A program made the position numbers and the translations under genes. 64,000 bases of DNA. Source: Nocardioides sp. zg-1308. Lineage in GTDB: Bacteria > Actinomycetota > Actinomycetes > Propionibacteriales > Nocardioidaceae. The stretch spans positions 2,294,001-2,358,000 of the forward strand of contig NZ_JABJQY010000002.1 in NCBI RefSeq assembly GCF_013155375.1, read 5' to 3'. The notes beneath the pieces were generated by a model, which was not told where the DNA came from, searched no databases, and saw nothing but the letters and a program-made list of their open reading frames with translations. Below, piece by piece: positions 1-7,600 of this stretch (position 1 is its first letter; each line of letters opens with the position of its first letter).

Positions 1-75
1 GTCGACGGTGGGGCGGCGCACGATCTGGCGCCGGCTCTCGCGGGGGGTGTCGAGGCGCACCCGGCGATCGGTCAT
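1..75 (-). CDS. DUF1003 family protein, N-terminal end only (cut by window edge)
   Basis: Only the first 25 codons are visible, reading M-T-D-R-R-V-R-L-D-T-P-R-E-S-R-R and ending in R-R-P-T-V-D. This LDTPRE(S/T)RR opening followed by a PT(V/F)D segment is how actinobacterial DUF1003 membrane proteins begin. The ATG overlaps the TGA of the upstream MgtE-N/CBS gene by 4 bp, so the two are translationally coupled. The same gene pair occurs together in many actinobacteria. Function is unknown; the link to an MgtE-like protein hints at metal-ion homeostasis. The transmembrane part lies outside the window. Confidence 0.6.
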   Translation of the reverse strand, partial: MTDRRVRLDTPRESRRQIVRRPTVD

Positions 76-1352
76 CGGGTGCCCCCGGCGATGGGCCCGG
101 GCCGCGGGGCGCGGTCGCGCCAGCCCTCGGGCAGCATGTGGTCGAGCAGGTCGTCGACGGTGACCGCGCCGATCAGCCGGCCCTCGTCGTCGACCACGGG
201 GGCGGCGACGAGGTTGTAGGTCGCCAGGTGGGCGGCCACCTGGTCCATCGAGGCGTCGGCGCGCAGCGGGTCCATCGAGTCGTCGAGCGCCGCCGCGACC
301 AGGGTCGAGGGCGGCTCGCGCAGCAGCCGCTGGATGTGGGCGGCGCCGAGCAGCCTGCCCGTCGGCGTCTCGAGCGGCTGGCGGCAGACGTAGACCAGCG
401 CCGCCAGCGCGGGGGTGAGCTCGGGGTTGCGCACGTGGGCGAGCGCGTCGGCGATGGTGGCGTCGGGGGAGAGGATCACGGGCTCCGGCGTCATCATCGC
501 GCCGGCGGTGTTGTCCTCGTAGGACATCAGGCGCCGGACGTCCTCGGCCTCGTTGGGCTCCATCAGCCCGAGGAGGGTGGCCGCGGTCTCCGGGTTGAGG
601 TCGGCGATGAGGTCGGCGGCGTCGTCGGCCGACATCTCCTCCAGCACGTCCGCGGCGCGCTCGGAGTCGAGGTGCTCGAGGATCTCGACCTGGTCCTCCT
701 CGGGCAGCTCCTCGAGCACGTCGGCCAGGCGCTCGTCGTCGAGGGCGGCCACCACGGCCGTACGCCGCTCGGGCGGCAGGTCGTGGATCATGTTGGCGGC
801 GTCGGCCGGCCGCATGTCGTTGAGCGCGGCGATGAGGTGGGTGGCGCCCTGCGTCGGCTCCTGCCGGGTGAGGCCGGTGACGTCGCGCCACTCCACGACG
901 TGGGTCTGGCCGCGGCGCCGGAAGCCCTTGCTCGGCTCGCGGACGGCGACCCGGGACAGCACCCAGTCGCGGTTGCGGGCCTGCTCCATCGCGACGTCGT
1001 AGACGACTCCCGTGATGGGCTCGCCCCTGCCCGGGTCCTTGATCGACACGGTGCGGTCGAGCATCTGCCCCATGACGAGCGTCTCGGTCGAGCGCTGCTC
1101 GAAGCGCCGCATGTTGAGCAGGCCCGTCGTGTGCACCTGGCCGCTGTCGATGGCGGTGATCCGGGTCATCGGCACGAAGATCCGGCGCCGGCCGAAGACC
1201 TCGGCGACCATGCCGAGCACCCGCGGCTGGCTCGTCTCGGTGCGGAGCGCGACGACCAGGTCGCGCACCTTGGCCACCTGGTCGCCCTGGGGGTCGAAGA
1301 TCGGCAGCCCGACGAGCCGGGCCACGAAGACGCGGGTCGGGGTGGTGCTCAC
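72..1352 (-). CDS. PRC-barrel / MgtE N-terminal / CBS domain protein (cytoplasmic MgtE-like sensor)
   Basis: The product has 426 residues and no transmembrane segments. Residues about 1-160 resemble two PRC-barrel-like units. Residues about 165-270 form the MgtE N-terminal superhelix, with repeated acidic motifs such as LEELPEEDQVEILEHL and MSADDAADLI. Residues about 275-405 are a CBS pair containing MMTPEPVILSPDATI and APVVDDEGRLIGAVTVDDLLDHMLP. The MgtE channel domain is absent, so this looks like a soluble Mg2+ or nucleotide sensor and not a transporter. I chose the GTG at 1352 because the PRC domain begins there and a TACGGT hexamer lies 7 nt upstream (leaderless pattern). The open frame continues upstream but has low-complexity sequence. 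Confidence 0.85.
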   Translation of the reverse strand: MSTTPTRVFVARLVGLPIFDPQGDQVAKVRDLVVALRTETSQPRVLGMVAEVFGRRRIFVPMTRITAIDSGQVHTTGLLNMRRFEQRSTETLVMGQMLDRTVSIKDPGRGEPITGVVYDVAMEQARNRDWVLSRVAVREPSKGFRRRGQTHVVEWRDVTGLTRQEPTQGATHLIAALNDMRPADAANMIHDLPPERRTAVVAALDDERLADVLEELPEEDQVEILEHLDSERAADVLEEMSADDAADLIADLNPETAATLLGLMEPNEAEDVRRLMSYEDNTAGAMMTPEPVILSPDATIADALAHVRNPELTPALAALVYVCRQPLETPTGRLLGAAHIQRLLREPPSTLVAAALDDSMDPLRADASMDQVAAHLATYNLVAAPVVDDEGRLIGAVTVDDLLDHMLPEGWRDRAPRPGPIAGGTR

Positions 1353-1359
1353 GTCCGCA

Positions 1360-1365
1360 ACCGTA
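1360..1365 (-). promoter_or_regulatory. Candidate -10 element of a leaderless promoter for the MgtE-N/CBS gene
   Basis: Read on the minus strand the hexamer is TACGGT, followed by 7 nt and then the GTG start at 1352. No Shine-Dalgarno sequence is present. The spacing matches the other leaderless-type promoters in this window. Confidence 0.4.
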
Positions 1366-1425
1366 GCGTGCGCGCAACGCGCGGAGTCAGGCCCACACCG
1401 GGCACCGGATGTTACGCTTGCGCCG

Positions 1426-1440
1426 CAGGAGTCACTCCTG
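1426..1440. promoter_or_regulatory. Short inverted repeat downstream of a TACGCT -10 hexamer
   Basis: The arms CAGGAGT and ACTCCTG flank a single C. The repeat begins 8 nt after TACGCT (1413-1418), so it would cover the transcription start of the gene at 1534, leaving a leader of about 100 nt. This is a plausible operator, but a chance palindrome cannot be excluded. Confidence 0.3.
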
Positions 1441-1533
1441 TCACATCGATCGAGCCCGGGCCCGTGTGCTCCGGGGCCCGGTCGGGTCACCTCGACAAAC
1501 GCCACTTCCCCGACGACTGTGAGGCCCCACGTC

Positions 1534-3426
1534 ATGTTCGGCTCGTCCCTGTTCCGCCTCCCGCGCCCGTCCCGTCCCGCCCGACGCCTCGGCGCCGTGG
1601 CCCTGACGCTCGCGACCGGGCTCGCCCTCGCCCCCGCCGGCGGGGTGTCGTCCGCCTCCGCCGTCGCCGTCACCGACGATGCCCTCCAGACCACGCCGGC
1701 CACGGCGTTCCGCGTCGGCACATTCAACGTCCTCGGAGCCGACCACACGGCCCCCGGCGGCAACCGCAAGGGCTGGGACCCGGGCGTCGTCCGGATGGAC
1801 CGCGTGGTCAGCCTCATCGGCGAGCACGAGCTCGACGTGGTGGGCTTCCAGGAGTTCCAGCCGCCGCAGGCGACGCGGTTCCAGGAGCTGACCGGGACGT
1901 CCTGGCAGACCTACCCCGGCCTCGACGCGACGGTGGGGCCCTCGGTCAACTCGATCGGGTGGCGCACGGACGTGTGGCAGCTGCTCGAGTCCCGCACGCT
2001 CCCGATCCCGTACTTCTCCGGCGCGCCCAGCCGGATGCCGGCCGTCCTGCTGCAGAACATCGAGACCGGCCGTCGGGTGTGGTTCTTCAACACCCACAAC
2101 CCCGCCGACGTCCGCGGCCCGGCGCAGCAGTGGCGCGACGCCGGCTTCGCGATGGAGGCTGCGCTCGCCAACGAGCTGCGGGCGACGCACCCGGACGCGG
2201 CGTTCATCTCCCTGGGCGACAAGAACGACCGCGCCCGCTACTACTGCTCGGTCGCGATGGCCGCCGACATGTGGTCCGCGAGCGGCGGCTGGACCGACGG
2301 CACGAGCTGCTCGGCGCCGGCCGGCGGCGCGATCGACTGGATCCTCGGCACCAAGAACGTCTACTTCAACGGCTACACCCGGCTGTGGAACGACTACGTC
2401 TCCCAGACCAGCGACCACCCGCTCTACTACGCCAACGCCGTCGTCCCGGCCTCGGCCCCGCCGGCCGTCGACCACGTCGTCGTCGTGGCGGTGCCGGGAC
2501 TGACGTCCACCGTCGCGCGGAGCCTCGCTCCCGACGTCGCCGAGCTCGGCCGCCTGTCGGCCAACGGCGCCTCGACGCTGAACGCCAGGACGGTCGCCGA
2601 GAACACCGGGCCGGATGCCAACCTCGTCTCGCTCCTCACCGGCCGGCGCGTGTTCCCCAAGCAGGGCGGCCACGGCGTCGGCTCCACGAAGGCCCTCCCC
2701 TCGACGGTGCACCAGTCGGCCGGGCAGTACGTCTCCGGCATCTTCGACCTCGCCCACAACAACTCCTACCGCACGACGTTCGTCTCGAGCCGCTCGCAGA
2801 CCGACCTGCTCCGCCGCAGCTGGAACAAGCAGACGGGCGGCAAGGACCCCTACGGCAAGGACGACGGGACCGCCAAGATCGACCGGTTCAAGGTCAAGCG
2901 CGACGACGCCGCCTCCGTCGGCTGGTGGCGCGACAACATCGCCCGCAAGCCGAGCCAGCTCAGCGTCATCGAGCTCGGCGGGGTGGCGAAGACCGCGCTG
3001 GCCGAGGGCTGGAACGGCCCGGCCTACCAGAAGGCCGTCCGCAAGGCCTTCCAGAAGGTCGCCGCGATCCGTCGCGGCATCGACAAGCAGCCGGCCATGG
3101 CCGGCACGACGCTCCTGGTCGTCACCGGCACCGGTGGCGCGCAGCGGTCGAAGGGCTCCTCGACCACCTGGAAGCAGAGCTACCGCGTCCCGATGTGGGT
3201 GACCGGCCCCGGCGTCGCTGCCGGCAGCAGCCTGTACTCGCTCAACCCGGCGTTCACCGAGCCCGGCGAGGCGCAGGTGCCCTACTCCGGTGACCAGCCC
3301 ATCCGGGTCGGCGACCTCGCCAACCTGGTGACGCGCTCCCTCGGGCTCCCGCCGGTGCCGGGCGCGACCATGGACCCCGAGCAGCGCTTCTCGGCCTTCG
3401 ACCCGCTGGCGGTGCCCGGCTCCTGA
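1534..3426 (+). CDS. Secreted EEP-fold protein fused to a degenerate alkaline-phosphatase-like domain
   Basis: The product has 630 residues and a signal peptide at about 1-45 (R-rich start, hydrophobic ALTLATGLALAPAG, then SASA). Residues about 58-300 are an endonuclease/exonuclease/phosphatase fold: GTFNVLG, VVGFQEF with the catalytic Glu, NTHNP, GDKND where most members have GDFN, IDWILG, and TSDHPLY carrying the terminal SDH. Residues about 310-630 resemble the alkaline phosphatase/phosphodiesterase superfamily (VVVVAVPGL, SLLTGRRVFP, TTLLVVTGTGG, VPMWVTGPGV). The metal-binding Asp expected in the first strand is Pro, and no clear Thr/Ser nucleophile is seen, so this half may be inactive. 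The ATG at 1534 begins the signal peptide; the frame is open further upstream. A single-domain paralogue follows. Confidence 0.8.
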   Translation: MFGSSLFRLPRPSRPARRLGAVALTLATGLALAPAGGVSSASAVAVTDDALQTTPATAFRVGTFNVLGADHTAPGGNRKGWDPGVVRMDRVVSLIGEHELDVVGFQEFQPPQATRFQELTGTSWQTYPGLDATVGPSVNSIGWRTDVWQLLESRTLPIPYFSGAPSRMPAVLLQNIETGRRVWFFNTHNPADVRGPAQQWRDAGFAMEAALANELRATHPDAAFISLGDKNDRARYYCSVAMAADMWSASGGWTDGTSCSAPAGGAIDWILGTKNVYFNGYTRLWNDYVSQTSDHPLYYANAVVPASAPPAVDHVVVVAVPGLTSTVARSLAPDVAELGRLSANGASTLNARTVAENTGPDANLVSLLTGRRVFPKQGGHGVGSTKALPSTVHQSAGQYVSGIFDLAHNNSYRTTFVSSRSQTDLLRRSWNKQTGGKDPYGKDDGTAKIDRFKVKRDDAASVGWWRDNIARKPSQLSVIELGGVAKTALAEGWNGPAYQKAVRKAFQKVAAIRRGIDKQPAMAGTTLLVVTGTGGAQRSKGSSTTWKQSYRVPMWVTGPGVAAGSSLYSLNPAFTEPGEAQVPYSGDQPIRVGDLANLVTRSLGLPPVPGATMDPEQRFSAFDPLAVPGS

Positions 3427-3539
3427 GCAAAGGTTGGGACGTGGTGGTGGGCTCCCGTTAGGCTGGCCCCTCCAGAGCCGGTCGCGCGCTCCTGGCGACG
3501 TGGCCGCGACGTGCGGCTCACGTCCCCCAGAAGGTGTCC

Positions 3540-4688
3540 GTGAAGGTCAGTCGGTTCTCCCTGAGCGCTCGTGGGCTGCGGTGGCCCCCGCCCGGCGTGT
3601 GGGCACCCGTCCTGGCGATCGTGCTGGTGGTCGTGGTCGTGTGGACCTCGTTCTTCGCGGGTCCCGGACCCGGCAGCACCGCGACCGACCGGACCAGCGC
3701 GGAGCCGACCGAGGTGCCGCGGTCCGAGCGACCGGACGGTGACGGGGGTGACGGGGGCGACGGGCAGTCCGGCTCCGACGACGGCCTCGACGTCGGACCC
3801 GAGGCGGAGCCCGGGACCGCGGACGGCAAGTCGGCCACCGCGGCGCTCGACCGGTCCGTACGCCGCTTCCGCGCCGCCCAGCGCCGGCTGGCCCAGCAGG
3901 TGTCCCGGCAGCTCGAGCGCCAGGAGCGTCGCGCCCAGACGCTGGAGTTCCGGGTCGCCACCTACAACGTGCTGGGTGACTCCCACACCGGTCCGGGCGG
4001 CAACAAGCCCGGCTTCCCCGACGCCGGACCGCGCATGGACATGGCCATCGCGGCGCTGCGCAACAACGGCATCGACGTGGTGGGCTTCCAGGAGTTCGAG
4101 TCGACCCAGCACAACATGTTCACCTCCCGCGCCGGCGAGTACGCCCTCTACCCGGGCCTCGCGCTCGGGGACAAGTCCGTGCGCTTCAACATCGCGTGGC
4201 GCTCGAGCATGTGGAGCCTCGTCGAGGCGCACACGCTGTCCATCCCCTACGCCGGGGGCAGCCGCATCGACATGCCGGTGGTGCTGCTCGAGTCCACCAC
4301 GACCGGCCGGCGGGCCTGGTTCGCCAACTTCCACAACCCCGCCGACACGCCGCGCCTGGGCAACAACGCGCACTGGCGCTCGATGGCGGCGGGCATCGAG
4401 ATCGCCCACCTCACCGAGCTGCACGCCCGCGACGGCCATCCCGTCATCGTCACCGGCGACTTCAACGAGCGCTCGGAGATCTTCTGCCGGTTCACCGCCG
4501 GCGGCGTCTTCAGCGCAGCGGCGGGCGGCAGCTCCGCCGGTGGGTGTGCCCCGCCGCCCAGCATGCAGGTCGACTGGATCTTCGGGTCGACCGGAGTGGC
4601 CTTCGAGGGCTACGCCGTGACCGGCACCGGCGTGGCCTCGGACCACAACCTGGTCCACGCGCAGGCCACGCTGACCGAGGTCGAGTGA
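3540..4688 (+). CDS. Membrane-anchored or secreted EEP-family hydrolase
   Basis: The product has 382 residues. A hydrophobic segment at about 20-40 (WAPVLAIVLVVVVVWTSFFAG) is followed by a Ser/Gly/Asp-rich linker and a basic coiled stretch at about 100-135. The EEP domain covers about 137-382 with FRVATYNVLGDSH, VVGFQEFES, FANFHNPAD, VIVTGDFNERSE, VDWIFG and ASDHNLV, so the catalytic set is complete, unlike the paralogue at 1534. The substrate is probably an extracellular phosphoester, but this cannot be told from sequence. I chose GTG 3540 because AGAAGG (3529-3534) lies 5 nt upstream; GTG 3534 would overlap that site. A TAGGCT hexamer at 3459-3464 may be the -10 element. Confidence 0.82.
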   Translation: MKVSRFSLSARGLRWPPPGVWAPVLAIVLVVVVVWTSFFAGPGPGSTATDRTSAEPTEVPRSERPDGDGGDGGDGQSGSDDGLDVGPEAEPGTADGKSATAALDRSVRRFRAAQRRLAQQVSRQLERQERRAQTLEFRVATYNVLGDSHTGPGGNKPGFPDAGPRMDMAIAALRNNGIDVVGFQEFESTQHNMFTSRAGEYALYPGLALGDKSVRFNIAWRSSMWSLVEAHTLSIPYAGGSRIDMPVVLLESTTTGRRAWFANFHNPADTPRLGNNAHWRSMAAGIEIAHLTELHARDGHPVIVTGDFNERSEIFCRFTAGGVFSAAAGGSSAGGCAPPPSMQVDWIFGSTGVAFEGYAVTGTGVASDHNLVHAQATLTEVE

Positions 4689-4704
4689 GCGGGTCCGCGC
4701 TCGA

Positions 4705-4710
4705 TATACT
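4705..4710 (+). promoter_or_regulatory. TATACT -10 hexamer, leaderless-type promoter
   Basis: TATACT lies 7 nt before the GTG at 4718, and there is no Shine-Dalgarno sequence. AT-rich sequence here stands out against GC-rich surroundings. Confidence 0.5.
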
Positions 4711-4717
4711 CCGCCGC

Positions 4718-6283
4718 GTGAAGTCACTGGGCCAGCTACGGCGTTCGGGCGGGCTGGACGTGCACCGCATCGACGTCGACGGGGTCCTGATGGCCAGCCC
4801 GCGCGAGCAGCTGGTCGACGTCGCCTTCGACGGCCGGCGCATCTGGTCGTTCTGGCTGCACCGCGACGGCGAGGAACGCGAGGACGGCGTCCTCGCGCGG
4901 TGGCCCAAGCCGCTGCGGCCCTTCCTCGACGGCGTCACCGAGGTGACGCTGACCGATCCCGGAACGGGCACGGTCCTGCACGAGGAGACGGTGCAGTTCG
5001 GGGACCACCCGGGTCGCATCGAGGTGGTCAACCCGGCCGGCCGGCCGTTGAGCCTCGACAAGTCGCTCAAGCTGGTCGAGACCTTCGACACCCGCGACGC
5101 CGCCCAGGTCGAGCCGCTGCTCGACGCCATCGAGGAGGTGCTCGGTGCGCTGCGCGAGGTGGGGCTCGACGCGTTCCTCGCCTACGGCACCGCCCTCGGC
5201 GCCATCCGCGACGGCGGCCTGATCGGCCACGACAGCGACGCCGACCTCGGCTACGTCAGCGCCCACGACCACCCGGTCGACGTGATCCGCGAGTCGTTCC
5301 GGATCCAGCGGGCGCTCACCGACATGGGCTACCGGGTGACCCGCTACTCCGCCATCGCGCTCAAGGTCCACGTCGCGGAGAGCGACGGCCTCGACCGTGG
5401 CCTCGACGTCTTCGGCGGCTTCATGCGCGACGGGGTCCTCTACCTCATGGGCGAGATCGCGGTCCCCTTCGAGCGCGACTGGATCCACCCCCTCGGCACG
5501 GCCTTGCTCGAGGGACGCGAGTTCCCGGTGCCGGCCGACACCGACCGCTTCCTCACCGCGACCTACGGTCCCCACTGGCGCGTGCCCGACCCGGCCTACA
5601 AGTTCACCACGCCGGCCAGCACCATCGAGCTGTTCAACGGCTGGTTCCGCGGCATGCGCACCGGTCGTGCCGGCTGGCACGGCTACCACAAGCGCACGAT
5701 CAACCAGCCGGCTCCCGTCTCGGCGGTCGCCCACCAGGTCGCCGAGCGGCACCCCGACCTCGCGACGTACGTCGACATCGGCTGCGGTCGCGGCGCGGAC
5801 GTGGCCTGGTTCGCCGACCGCGGCACCTCGGCCATCGGGCTGGACTTCCAGCCCTTCGCCTACGCCGAGGAGGCCGAGCGCCGGGCCGACGACCCGCGGG
5901 TCACCTTCCAGCTCTTCAACCTGCTCGAGCTGCGCCACGTGCTCGCCGTCTCGGCGTGGGTGGCCCGCACGCCGGGTCCGCGTGCCGTCGGCTGCGTCCA
6001 CGTCATCGAGCGGCTCGGGCGGCGCGGCAGGCTCAACATGCTCCGCTCCGCGCGGATGATGCTCGCCGGCACCTCCGGAGCCCTGCACCTGCAGTTCCTC
6101 AGCGAGCGCGGCCGCGACGGCTACCCTCGTCGTACGGGCGCCCGCAAGGCCCTCGACCCGGCCGTCGTCGCCGCCGAGGTGGCCGAGTCCGGTGGCCGGG
6201 TCCTCGAGCAGGTGCGCGAGCGCGTCTCGCCGGGCCCGGACGGATCGCAGGTCTGCCGGATGATCATCGACTGGAACGCGTGA
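4718..6283 (+). CDS. LicD-family nucleotidyltransferase-fold domain fused to a class I SAM methyltransferase domain
   Basis: The product has 521 residues. After a beta-rich N-terminal region of about 120 residues, residues about 140-330 match LicD proteins: AYGTALGAIRDGGLIGHDSD then AD, the metal-binding D-x-D. LicD proteins attach phosphocholine-type groups to surface glycans. Residues about 345-520 contain the SAM-binding glycine motif YVDIGCGRGADVAWFADRG followed by an acidic strand end (IGLDFQP). Fusion of the two suggests transfer of a phospho-substituent plus methylation on one cell-wall polymer, which is inference. The start GTG 4718 follows TATACT by 7 nt. The coiled-coil and sulfotransferase-like genes follow closely. 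Confidence 0.75.
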   Translation: MKSLGQLRRSGGLDVHRIDVDGVLMASPREQLVDVAFDGRRIWSFWLHRDGEEREDGVLARWPKPLRPFLDGVTEVTLTDPGTGTVLHEETVQFGDHPGRIEVVNPAGRPLSLDKSLKLVETFDTRDAAQVEPLLDAIEEVLGALREVGLDAFLAYGTALGAIRDGGLIGHDSDADLGYVSAHDHPVDVIRESFRIQRALTDMGYRVTRYSAIALKVHVAESDGLDRGLDVFGGFMRDGVLYLMGEIAVPFERDWIHPLGTALLEGREFPVPADTDRFLTATYGPHWRVPDPAYKFTTPASTIELFNGWFRGMRTGRAGWHGYHKRTINQPAPVSAVAHQVAERHPDLATYVDIGCGRGADVAWFADRGTSAIGLDFQPFAYAEEAERRADDPRVTFQLFNLLELRHVLAVSAWVARTPGPRAVGCVHVIERLGRRGRLNMLRSARMMLAGTSGALHLQFLSERGRDGYPRRTGARKALDPAVVAAEVAESGGRVLEQVRERVSPGPDGSQVCRMIIDWNA

Positions 6284-6296
6284 GGTGGGAGCAGAC

Positions 6297-6509
6297 ATGT
6301 TCGGACGCAGGAACCGGCATGGCTCCGAGGGCGGTGACCTCGAGCAGAGGGTCGCCGCTCTGGAGGAGGCCGTGCAGGAGAACCGGGCGCTCAACGTGCG
6401 CCTGGCCGAGCTGACCGACGTGGTGAGCGAGCTGCTGCTGCCCGTCGCCGCCCGCGACGAGGAGAGGTTGGAGGAGCTGCTGGGGAAGTACCGCGGGGAC
6501 TTCTCGTGA
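6297..6509 (+). CDS. Small coiled-coil protein (DUF6752-like)
   Basis: The product has 70 residues: a basic head (MFGRRNRHGS), then a heptad-patterned helix, including LEQRVAALEEAVQENRALN and VRLAELTDVVSELLLPVA, and an acidic tail. It looks like a short dimerising coiled coil. I recall similar actinobacterial proteins under DUF6752, but I am not certain. I chose ATG 6297 because GGGAG (6287-6291) sits 5 nt upstream; an in-frame GTG at 6285 overlaps that site. The stop overlaps the GTG of the sulfotransferase-like gene by 4 bp, so the two are coupled and may interact. Confidence 0.7.
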   Translation: MFGRRNRHGSEGGDLEQRVAALEEAVQENRALNVRLAELTDVVSELLLPVAARDEERLEELLGKYRGDFS

Positions 6510-7564
6510 GCACAGCCGGCGGCCCGCGCCGGGTGTTCCTCCACATCGGGCTCCCCAAGACCGGTACGACGTACCTCCAGCAGGTGGTCTGGGGCAACCG
6601 CGAGCGGCTGCGCGAGGCCGGCGTGCTCGTGCCGGGCTTCGGCCACCGCGAGCACCTCTGGGCCGCGCTCGACCTCCAGGAGCGGCCGCGGCTGGCCCGC
6701 CGCCACCCCGACGCCCCGGGCGCCTGGCAGCGGCTCGTCGACCAGGCGTCCGCCCACCCCGGCGACGTCCTGCTGACCCACGAGTTCTTCTGCGGCGCCA
6801 GCCGGGCGCAGGCGGCGCATGCCCTCGCGAGCTTCCCCGGCGCCGAGGTGCACCTCGTGGTCACCGCTCGCGACGCCGCGAGCGTGGTGTCGGCGGGGTG
6901 GCAGGAGTCGGTCAAGAACGGCAGCACCGTCGACCTTGACTCCGTGATGGCGGGCACGGCGGCCGGCGGCCCGGAGTTCAGCATGCGCACCTGGGACCTC
7001 GCGGGCGTCCTCGAGCGGTGGACTCCCGACCTGCCGGGCGAGCGCGTCCACGTCCTGGTGATGCCCGGACCGGGGGAGCCCCGCGACCTGCACTGGCGGC
7101 ACTTCGCCGAGGTGCTGGGCGTCGACCCCGAGGCCGTCGACGCACCGACCGAGGCCGCCAACCCGGCGCTCGGCATCGTGCAGATCGAGACGCTGCGGCT
7201 GGTCAACCGCCACCTGCCGTCGTACTCCGCGCACGACCGCGGCGTCTGGATCCGCGGCTACCTCGCCGAGGACCTGCTGGCGCGCCAGCCGCGCGAGCGC
7301 GGCGGACTGCCCGAGCACCACCTGGCACGCTTCGCCGAGCTCGACCGCGCCGCCGTCGAGATCGTCACCGACCGCGGCTTCCACGTCCTGGGCGACCTCT
7401 CCTCCCTGGGGGTGGGGAGGGGGCCGGGCGGCGCGGGCCGGTTGCCCGGCACGGTCACCGCCGAGGAGCTTCTCGAATCGGCCTCCCGCCTGGTCGCTGA
7501 TATCGTCGCAGACGTCCGCGCGAGCACGGGTGACGTGCCGCCGCGGACCCGGGGAAGTCACTGA
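6506..7564 (+). CDS. Sulfotransferase-like protein
   Basis: The product has 352 residues. Near the N-terminus FLHIGLPKTGTTYLQ is the PAPS 5'-phosphosulfate-binding loop of sulfotransferases (PKxGTTxL). VHLVVTARDAASVVSAGWQES at about 115-135 fits the 3'-phosphate-binding strand and helix (ARD...S). It would transfer sulfate from PAPS to a hydroxyl group on a glycan or lipid; the acceptor is unknown. The GTG start overlaps the previous stop (GTGA). A paralogue lies at 20562-21656 on the other strand. The neighbours (LicD fusion, PLD, EEP proteins) suggest modification of an envelope polymer. Confidence 0.75.
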   Translation: MSTAGGPRRVFLHIGLPKTGTTYLQQVVWGNRERLREAGVLVPGFGHREHLWAALDLQERPRLARRHPDAPGAWQRLVDQASAHPGDVLLTHEFFCGASRAQAAHALASFPGAEVHLVVTARDAASVVSAGWQESVKNGSTVDLDSVMAGTAAGGPEFSMRTWDLAGVLERWTPDLPGERVHVLVMPGPGEPRDLHWRHFAEVLGVDPEAVDAPTEAANPALGIVQIETLRLVNRHLPSYSAHDRGVWIRGYLAEDLLARQPRERGGLPEHHLARFAELDRAAVEIVTDRGFHVLGDLSSLGVGRGPGGAGRLPGTVTAEELLESASRLVADIVADVRASTGDVPPRTRGSH

Positions 7565-7600
7565 CCCGGGTGCCGAGGGGCACCCCGAGGGAGTTGTCGC

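Noticed and set aside
138..1500. Long plus-strand open frames opposite the MgtE-N/CBS gene.
   Set aside because: The translations are repetitive Val/Gly/Arg/Asp-rich sequence without motifs, whereas the minus strand encodes recognisable PRC, MgtE-N and CBS domains.
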